Shown here in pieces: positions 56,175 to 64,000 of a DNA stretch of 64,000 bases. The first letter of the stretch is position 1; the number at the start of each line of letters is the position of its first letter. Source of the stretch: Undaria pinnatifida. Its lineage: Eukaryota; Sar; Phaeophyceae; Laminariales; Alariaceae. A model generated the notes under the pieces. It saw nothing but the letters and a program-made list of their open reading frames with translations. It did no database searches and had not been told where the DNA came from. A program made the translations under genes and the position numbers. Location of the stretch: NCBI GenBank assembly GCA_012845835.1, contig JABAKD010000022.1, positions 5,405,444 to 5,469,443 of the forward strand. The letters run 5' to 3'.

Positions 56175-56572
56175 GATACCCCGCCATACACATAATATAT
56201 ATATGTATACAATACATACAACATCATGCAAAGCACGAAACTTCGTTATACTGACATGCATGGCTTGACACTATCATTAATAACTGCAAAGAAAGGAAGA
56301 AAGAAGAAGCGTGACCCGTGGTTGTGTAAGCTAACTAACTAACTGACGATGACGTGCGCCCCTCATTCAACAACAGCACAGAGCAGCTCCAAATTCCGAA
56401 AGCAACGTTTCAATTCGTCATCGATCCGTCACGGTGAACCGTAGAGCCTCTGGAGAGGAACATCATACGATCGTATTATTGATGTTAATATAATAATACA
56501 TGTTTACTTTTTTATATTTTACTCTTTTCATTCAGTTTTTTTGCTCATCCCCATCAACCAGCCTCGCATATT
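56175..56572. other. intergenic, nothing recognised
   Basis: TATA-rich near 56,190-56,215; no gene signal. Confidence 0.45.
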
Positions 56573-56711
56573 TTCTTCCTCCGTCTTGCTCCCTGGAGGT
56601 AATTCAGATCCGGGGTCACTAAGCAGGCTATACTCCCCCGTCCTCACTACAGTACACGCCTTCATGTTTATCGCGAGAACGGTACAGCACGCTCTTCCCT
56701 CGTCGACTTGC
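56573..56711 (+). repeat. dispersed repeat R6, copy 2
   Basis: CAGATCCGGGGTCACTAAGC ... TATCGCGAGAACGGTACAGC ... CTTCCCTCGTCGACT; partner of 35,030-35,168. Confidence 0.6.
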
Positions 56712-57859
56712 GGCTTAATGTGCATATAGGTTGTTTACGGTAGGTCTACGTGGAAGTGTGGTGAGCTAAAGCTTCATTTTTCCCCATCCGCCGGAGGATA
56801 AAAAAAAAAAAAGGGAGGTCTGGGGAGCATTAAAAAAAACTTACACTGATATTCAAAGGAGCCAGACACGGGGGGGTTACTGAAACCAAGTGAAAAAGGT
56901 GTAAAAAACACGTCATTATTTATCGATTCACACAGAAATCACAACGGTCCTATTTTTTTTCGTGTTGGGCTTTTCTAGGAGCGCGGCTCGGTTTTCTCTT
57001 TCTTTGTTGTGTGCTCCCCTGTCAAGGTATAAGAAGTCCGTCCATTTTCCATATTTTTACGTAGTAATCAGACTACCATATGTATGGCGAGCGGTGCTCA
57101 CAAATACCTCATCGCTCTGCTCTCTTGTTTGATATATTCAAAAAGAAGGACGAGCCCCAACAGTTTTCTGAAGGGAGAGTAAGCGTGAGTGAGCGTTGTG
57201 TCGGTCGTCACGCTAGGTTATCAGCCGTCGCACTGGGCTGTCGAAATCGTGCACTACACTACGATACATATTTAGTGGGGATGATGTGATACCTGCTTCA
57301 CTCTCCTAGCTGAAACCAGGTCTAAACTGCCCCCGCAGATATCGTATGACATCGTGATTATTAATATGTTACCATGTGACTGAATGAACCAGGTCTTCTA
57401 GTATATATTATATATCCACCACACACAGATGATGTGTGATTTGAGACGGTGACACAGGGTAGTAAGTAGCCGCACGTGCTTCATGCATAGAACGCAACCC
57501 TTTTATGGCACGGGTACTCCCGGCAACCTATAGTGTACTCTCAGCGCTTTTTCACCTGAAAAAAAAATAATAGTGTTTATCCCAGAGAGATGCCGGCCAG
57601 ACGGACACGTTTTGATTGTTGGTGACAGAGACCCTAGAGAACGCTGCTAGAGGATACCTGGTATAGCGGAGAAGGCAGCATAAACTCGTGATGAATCTTC
57701 AGGTATACCAGGTATATTTAGTAGATGGTAGAGGGCCAAGATCGACGGCAGTCAGCGAAGATGGAGAAAATAGGCACATCGCATTTTTTCACCTTTAGCA
57801 ACAATATTTGAGAGCCATCACAAACCAGGCATCATCAGGTACCTAGTATAAGATATTAC
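56712..57859. other. intergenic, no recognised gene
   Basis: Two TACCWGGTA motifs lie 51 bp apart (57,655 and 57,706). Several poly-A runs. No exon-like frame. Confidence 0.4.
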
Positions 57860-58541
57860 AAAAAATAAAAATACACTCCAGCTGTGAGATCCAAGATTTT
57901 GTCGAAACTCATCTTCGCAAGCTGTGTGTGATACTCCCTTCGCGCGTATTACGGGTTGTGTGTCTTCATTAAGGATATAGGTGCGACTCCCCTTGTACAG
58001 AAAAGCAGTGTAACTAACAGGGTCAACAGGGTGATATCAGTCAGTCTGTGCGCATAAAATATAAAACCCGTTTTTGATGGGGACAAAAAAAAAAAAAAAA
58101 AAAATCTGACAGCTGTGGAAGGATATGCATCAGCTTATCAAGTGTATCCTGCACCTAGTAAGTCGTATAACCGGTGAGGGGAGGGCGGAGTTTTGAACGG
58201 CGTGGGGGCATGGGTTTGAACAAGAGGGAGCGGGGCGGGGGGGAACGGGCGGGGCAATTCAATCTGTGCGTGGAAACTATAAATCCTTCAAGGGGATAAA
58301 TCTGACGGTTTTGGAAGGAATGCACCATTGTATCATGTGTATCCTGTAAGTCGTACAGCAGGTTAGGAGAGGGCGGAGTGTTCGAGGCGGTGGGTTGGGG
58401 CAAAAGGCTTTAGGTCGCATAGATGTAGGGGTTGCTATTCGTGTGGTGCTAGGTCTAGGCGATGGTGCAGGTGGTGGGGAAGGAGGGGGCGTTAGGGGGC
58501 GGGGGGGAGAGAATTGGAGCAGTGGCATGGATGGCTCTAGA
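57860..58541 (-). repeat. dispersed repeat R3, minus-strand copy with internal duplication
   Basis: Inverted partner of 13,455-14,069. It contains two versions of an internal block of about 235 bp (AAATCTGACAGCTGTGGAAGG at 58,103 and AAATCTGACGGTTTTGGAAGG at 58,297, each followed by GTGTATCCTG and AAGTCGTA) and a run of about 20 A at 58,085. Confidence 0.7.
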
Positions 58542-58852
58542 GAGATAATGAGGAAATTTCCATGTTAGGTGGGGCTTTTGAGCAAGAGGGAGCGGGGGGG
58601 GAAAAAAAGGTATGTATGAGATACACTTATCGTGCGACCCTACCCTGCACGTGTTGTGTTTGTAGTCGACAAGGCGGACCTTCAACTGTGGCCGACACGT
58701 GCATGGGAAGCAAGTCCGATTCGAATAATCACATGTACCTGGTATATATATTGATTACGATGTGATTCTTGACTGAACGACCGACAGGTGAAGGCAACAT
58801 AAATACAAGCAAAGGCAAGGCTGGCGCGAATCGCGGCATCCGAGACAACGCA

Positions 58853-58956
58853 TGACCCGGCAATATATGGATAAAACGCGAAGTTAATGGTGCCATCCAA
58901 GTAATGACCCGGCAATATATGGATAAAACGCGAAGTTAATGGTGCCATCCAAGTGT
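58853..58956 (+). repeat. perfect 52-bp tandem duplication
   Basis: TGACCCGGCAATATATGGAT through GGTGCCATCCAAGT is present twice back to back without mismatch. Confidence 0.92.
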
Positions 58957-59790
58957 GCGATGAAAGGTTTGAATTGGGTTTGGGCAGCTTGCTTCCACAG
59001 GAGTCTCGCCATCTATTCATGGGGCGGAGCGTGGGTAAAAATCGCTTCATGCTGAAATGCACATGGCGCATGCACAATGCCATCGCGACACAACGTTGCA
59101 CGACCCCCCCCCCCCCCCACCAAAATGAAATGGTGTGGACTACAAGTAAGAGAGTTTTATCATGAGATGAAACATTTCGATTGTGTCGATTTTTTGCCTC
59201 GATTCAAGTCTACCACCAGCACGGGCGGGGATCGCAGTTAAAATCGCTTCAGAGGGAATTGCACATCGATCGCAGTTGTAACGACACCACATTTCGTTCA
59301 TGAGGAATGCAGAAAAAAAAAGAGATGGGTGTCTAGATTGAAGTGCACATCGTGATAGCGACATAAGGACGTTTCATTCACGAGGAAGAGCAGAAAAGGA
59401 AGGGACGTTTTCCATTGTTTGACGGAACGTTTATATTGTGTTACAGTACGGGGCAATCGTGCATCTGGTGGCGTAGGGAAAAGCGGGTAAAAACCATTTC
59501 AGACGGAATCGCACATCGCCATCACACCACGTTTCATCAACAAAAGCACGGGGGGGGAAGGATTGGTGTCTATCTTGTGACGAAACATTTCAGTTGTGTT
59601 ATAGGGCAACGTGCCTCGATAAGAATCTCTCGCCATTACGGGCGGAGGGAGCGCGGGAAAAAGTCGCGTTATTATTAGACGGAATTGCACATGATGCATG
59701 CACATCGCCATCGCGACACCACGTTTCATGACAGAACAAAGCAAAACAAAAAAAGAAGTGAGGCATCCTCGCGGTACGCCAGCCATGTGC
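58957..59790 (+). repeat. diverged tandem repeat, units of about 130-230 bp
   Basis: The block AATCGCACATCGCCATC...GACACCACGTTTCATGA recurs near 59,050, 59,260, 59,340, 59,510 and 59,700, often preceded by GGGTAAAAA-CGCTTCA and followed by A-rich GCAGAAAAA. It has many substitutions and indels. No protein is supported. Confidence 0.6.
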
Positions 59791-62700
59791 ACACAAATTT
59801 TTCATTATCGCCGAACCCCTTCTCATTACTACAAGACGCGACAGAAACGATGGCGGTCCGGGACTCGGATCCAACCGCTTCCAAAGAATGAACCCCCTCT
59901 TTACTCTTTCTCATCCCCTCTCCGCAAAGAGACGACAGCCGATATCGTACTATATATTTGCCGATAACGCATGCCAAAACAAAAACTGTAGAAAAATACA
60001 TGACACCGCAAACAAATCTGATGTACACACCAGTCATGCATGAACGCAGCAGGAACGCCAGCACGAGACCCCCTCCAAAACCCGATTTGATCGCTAAAAC
60101 TCCCGTGACAAACGTCCCCCCCATGCCATAACGACACGAACGAGAGCCGACGCGGAGGTGGCGTTTCACACTCCACCGCTCCCGCTCTCGCCATCCCTCC
60201 ACTACCAACTTCCTTCGAAAAACGCCAAGGCGCAACGACGAGGCTGAGACTATAGGCGCGGTTACGCCATGACTGAGCACTGACATGCCGCCCGCTGCCC
60301 GCTCCTAACCCGGCTGTCCTACTGGGCACAAACTCGAATCTGCCCTCCCAACTACCCTGTTCCCATTCCATCGCCGTTGGAACAGTTGCACCAACTTGAT
60401 ATTTGAGTCACGTCACATACACCTCTAACAAAATACGTACTTTTGTAGTTCAAAAGTGTTCAGTATGTCGGGGGTATTGTCTACCGGTAACAACAAGCAA
60501 CAGGGACTAGAATAAACCGAGCCCCTTTTGGCATAATCCCTCCATCTCTCCCTCTCGCCCAGACGAGTTAAGTAAGCGTTTGACTCAAAACGAAACGTAA
60601 AGACATCGAAAGGAAGAAAGAGAAAAAAACAGAAACACCAAGCAAGGTCGACCGCTTAAAACGGTGCATACGGTACGACGCCATCTAATCTCAATTTTTC
60701 TCCGACACAAATGCCGCCAAAACCACTACTTTTTATACCCTCCCCCCCCCCCGCGTTTCTTGCCACCTCTTCCGCACAAAGGACAAATCGAATGACATCG
60801 TTTTATACTCAAACTCGAACGCTTGGAATACGTCTTTTTTATATTTATTCATCGATTTCTTCATCTTTCTGCTTCTAACGGGAGCGGACAGTAAAGCCGG
60901 AGGGGCAAAAATCGTACACGGAGCCATCACGACAATCCCGTCCCAACGCCCCCCCCCCCCCCCCGCGCAAACTCAACCCGCCTAGCTTCCTCCTCGGCTG
61001 CAGCAGGAAACGAAGTACTCAACACAAACACGGAAACACCCAACCGAAATCAGCGTCCAAGTGCGCTCTGCTCTCTACCACCTCACACACGCCCCCCGTC
61101 ATTCGTATTTTTCTTTTTTTGCATTCTAAAACCACCCCAAAATATATTTCCTGCTCCCCGACGATATTAATAAGCACCCCGGAGCGGCAGAGGTGATGCT
61201 ACTCCCGCAGGCATTGATTGCCCTGCTGTATGCAAAAGCAATGGTCAAGTTCAGTCAGTGTTCACGTACGCGCGACGCATATATACCACGGAAAAAAAGC
61301 AAAACCACGCAACCATTCTACACAACGTGCCAAAAATACACTGCCCCCCCCCATTCCTCCTGATAATATTTATGTTTAGACGGAGGGGTTGCGGGGGAGG
61401 TGTGTGAGTGGGGCGGGGGGGAGAGGAGGGAAGAACGCGGGAGCCCGCGCAGCAACAATGCATGCACAGCTGCCTACCACAGTCCCTCCTGCACTTCACG
61501 TCCTACTTTCCTTCCGTCAATCCACACCGTTTTACGGGCACGCCTAATACAAAGCCCGAAGCGGCGACCCACCGCTGGTGTGTGCCTCGTTCTCGCGTGG
61601 CTGTGACCGATGTTTCGTTTTCTCATCACCCACGAGGTAAAAGAAGAGAAAAAATCGGCAACCAACAAGCGAGTACGTATATAAGACACTCCAACGAAGA
61701 TCTAAAAAACAACAAGAAAAACTAAAAATGACGCACACCGCACATGCAAAAATTCAACAGATCCCAGGGGTTGGTTATTACCCCAGCCATGGCGTGCGAC
61801 AAAATCCACGGGCGTCACAAAACGAGTAAAAGTTACCATGAGCCTTCGCCTACAAGGTGCCTCTCTTCCACAGCGGAACCAACTCAAACTCGACACAGTC
61901 CCCGATATTTTGGTCCTAGCTACTGTTCGAGGGGTACTATAGTAATTTAATTACACGTCATTGCTGTGGTACTGCATCACTGCTGCTGCTGTTAATCGAG
62001 ATTCACACACCACCATTCTCTGAACACGCCCCCCCCCCCCCCCCCCCTCCCCCTCCCGCCTCCAGCCCGCGCGCTATTACCCACGGCCAGCGCACGGCGA
62101 GGCATTCATCGATCGCTATGTACGGCAATGGTCCCGGCTATTTTATGTACTTACGGACGCACAGCTGTACGCGCGTCACATGTTTTTTCATTTGGCCCCT
62201 GCCCCCTCCGCTACACCGCCTGCCGAAAGCGGCAAAGCCGTAACCCTGGACAATTTAATGCCCTTTCTTTTTGGCTCAACCATCGACCAAAACCAATCAC
62301 CAGACGTAATACTATACCAACAACCATCGCCCCCGCCCAACCCTACCCTGCCTGTGGTCTGTGGCACGTATGACACATACTGCATACTGCTATTATTCTG
62401 CTGTAGTAATGCTACAAGAAAGTTGGTTGGTCAGTCGTACAGTACAGAACCTACCTGTTGTGCGTGTGCTGTTTTGAGAGACAGCCGACGAGCTACTATT
62501 CTGTTAAACAATTCAATTTGGACCTCCCCTTCCCCCCCCCCAACTACCCGGTAAGTAGGTATAATATGTACCTCAGCATCGCTCTCGTCCACCCAAAATA
62601 AATCTATACACGCATGATATCATCGTATTAATAGCGTGAGAGCGATCATTCCAAGACCTTCCGTCCGTCCGCGCTATTAATGACAAAAAAAGCGAAAAAA

Positions 62701-63150
62701 ATGTATAAGGGGGGTTGACGCGAAATAATATGCACCGACATCATAAGTCAATCTGCCAGTAACTCATCACAAATCAAATCGAAACCCACAAAAAAAAACA
62801 AAAATCGTACACAGGTACATAGCAACATCATATTCCGCACGTATCGATTATACGAAGTTGGAAAATAAGGAAGAAAAAAAAACGTCACCGAAGTTTTGTT
62901 CACGAATTTCAAAATAAAAATGGCTTGTAGGAGCAAAATCATACTACAAAAAAGTATACGAGCGACTTATATACGTATACTTCGGAAAGCAGATGAAAAG
63001 TGAGCAAAAACCAAAACGTAACCCCATCCCCCAGCGTCATCTTTCATCCTTTTTCATCACACGATCACACCATTCTTTGTATTATTCAAGTCATTCATAC
63101 ACAAAAAATTAACAGTACCACCAACAAACAACGGGGATTTTACTGAAGAC
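59791..63150. other. intergenic, no recognised gene
   Basis: Minus frames at 59,726-60,371 are open in two registers without family resemblance. Poly-C runs lie near 60,735-60,752, 60,949-60,964 and 62,029-62,046. TACCGGTA at 60,482. The tail (62,600-63,150) is AT-rich. An unseen promoter or small exons cannot be excluded. Confidence 0.35.
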
Positions 63151-63154
63151 TGTG

Positions 63155-63290
63155 AGTCTGATCGTAAATATAAGCAATGTTGTGAGCCGAACAAAAAGTC
63201 TAAACCTGCTTTATATTTATGATCACAAATATAGGCAACTTATTGAGCCAAACAAAAGTTCTCAACCTGCCTTAAATTTACGATCAGACT
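63155..63290. repeat. 136-bp inverted-repeat element containing a direct repeat
   Basis: AGTCTGATCGTAAAT (63,155-63,169) and ATTTACGATCAGACT (63,276-63,290) are perfect 15-bp inverted ends. Inside, GTGAGCCGAACAAAAAGTCT and TTGAGCCAAACAAAAGTTCT with flanking AACCTGC are direct repeats about 58 bp apart. It lies 80-220 nt past the stop of the minus-strand gene, so it may be in its 3' UTR. Confidence 0.75.
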
Positions 63291-63372
63291 GGTATAAAAA
63301 AGATGAGACAGGCAGGCAAGACACCCACCGATCTCTCTCTAGCATAGCTCCGCCCCTCGCCCCCCCCCTCCT

Positions 63373-63999
63373 CTAGCACGACGTGCTCAGCCTGAGTCTG
63401 TACATGCCACCTGATACACATCTCCTTCCGGGGGGCGCAATGACGCGCGGAGTGCGAAGCGCCGTCGGCTTGAAGAACACAGCAGACGGCCCAGCCCCAA
63501 CACCCGGGACATCCTTTTCGGCAGCAGCAGCAGCAGCAGCAGCCGGAACGCGCAGGCGTCCAGCATCCCGCGGCCGCATCTCCTCCTGCCCCACGCATGC
63601 CGAGTTCAAGTCGGGGCCGCGCCGGCCTGGGGCGGGGGAGGCACGCCCGTGGGAAGGCCGGGCCGAGTAGGCCACGGCATGGGCTGAGGGATAGCGGCCG
63701 AGAGCCGAGGGGGCCACTGAACGCCCAACATGAGCGCTCATACCCCCCCCTGCTGATTGCTCACCTCGGCAGCTGCTGCTGATATTTTTGCTACTGCCGT
63801 TGGTGCTGCGGTCCTCCACCACCACGTTCCTTCGATTGTTGTCCTCGTATCGGTCATCCTCCTTCACCCCCTCTAGCTGAAAGAGGCAGTCCACGTCCTC
63901 CTCCTCTTCCCCTTCCTCGTCGTCGCCATAGCACGGCGTGACCGAGGGAGTGGCGATCTCCCGCTCGGCATCGTGTGCTGGAGTTGTTTTCCCGTTGGA
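63373..63999 (-). CDS. C-terminal part of an unknown low-complexity protein (runs off the window)
   Basis: The minus frame is open from the window edge to TAG at 63,373, at least 208 residues, and has no start inside the window. The edge-proximal part is acidic (GDDEEGEEEEDVDCLFQLEG), followed by Asn/Ser-rich and then Arg/Gly/Pro-rich sequence, a run of eight Ala encoded by CAG/CTG repeats near 63,523-63,545, and a short Arg-rich end (MYRLRLSTSC). No domain is recognised. The long acidic block and absence of stops favour a real coding exon, probably the last one. The GC-rich downstream half could be non-coding if an unseen donor is used. Confidence 0.5.
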   Translation of the reverse strand, partial: SNGKTTPAHDAEREIATPSVTPCYGDDEEGEEEEDVDCLFQLEGVKEDDRYEDNNRRNVVVEDRSTNGSSKNISSSCRGEQSAGGGMSAHVGRSVAPSALGRYPSAHAVAYSARPSHGRASPAPGRRGPDLNSACVGQEEMRPRDAGRLRVPAAAAAAAAEKDVPGVGAGPSAVFFKPTALRTPRVIAPPGRRCVSGGMYRLRLSTSC

Positions 64000-64000
64000 A

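Noticed and set aside
59726-60371. Two overlapping minus frames of 150-190 codons
   Set aside because: Open in two registers with no recognisable motif or splice context; partly within the repeat at 59.0-59.8 kb.

Overview
This window is nuclear DNA of a eukaryote: it has spliced protein exons with GT/AG boundaries, LTR and non-LTR retrotransposon remains, dense diverged repeats, many microsatellites and long poly-C/poly-G runs. The style (short exons in introns of 0.2-1.9 kb, Ty1/copia and Ty3/gypsy pol fragments, TTAGGG-type repeats, poly-Ala and acidic low-complexity protein) fits a brown alga or another stramenopile. That assignment is an inference, because no rRNA or marker gene is present. 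Gene density is very low.

Layout. 0-0.1 kb: possible end of an exon. 0.2-2.65 kb: a tail-to-tail inverted duplication of a decayed coding sequence. 3.1-3.6 kb: a tRNA-like remnant and a 308-bp MITE with a 9-bp target duplication and telomere-like repeats inside. 4.8-18.4 kb: no convincing gene; dispersed repeats, degenerate tandem repeats, microsatellites and tRNA-like remnants. 18,486-24,313: a structurally complete but coding-dead Ty1/copia element on the minus strand, with two 404-bp LTRs and the 5-bp target duplication CAATC. About 24.96-30.89 kb: an array of six diverged units of about 1.0-1.15 kb. 33.6-45.7 kb: one multi-exon host gene on the plus strand (rolling stone / FAR-17a-AIG1-like multipass membrane protein), its introns and flanks loaded with copies of a poly-C-ended repeat. 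47.2-52.2 kb: repeat debris and the C-terminal part of a non-LTR reverse transcriptase (minus). 52.97-54.74 kb: a 5'-truncated Ty3/gypsy (chromovirus-like) integrase region. 54.9-55.6 kb: an orphan exon, then a faint minus-strand WD-repeat-like fragment. 55.8-63.3 kb: repeats and unannotated sequence. 63,373-63,999: C-terminal part of a gene on the minus strand that runs off the window.

The clearest host gene was assembled by hand. Seven exons (38,745-38,837; 40,156-40,180; 40,855-41,117; 41,507-41,605; 43,492-43,594; 43,839-44,059; 45,372-45,689) join with matching phases and include a 25-nt microexon. Its 5' end was not found.

I see no defence system, operon-like cluster or CRISPR array. 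The most unusual signals are the palindromic 9-mer TACCWGGTA (15 exact copies in 64 kb, about 0.5 expected for random equal-base sequence), the telomere-repeat-bearing MITE, decayed tandem copies of an exon/donor junction inside the host gene, the 1.1-kb array, and a poly-C-ended repeat family. Everything was read by eye; no database search was run.
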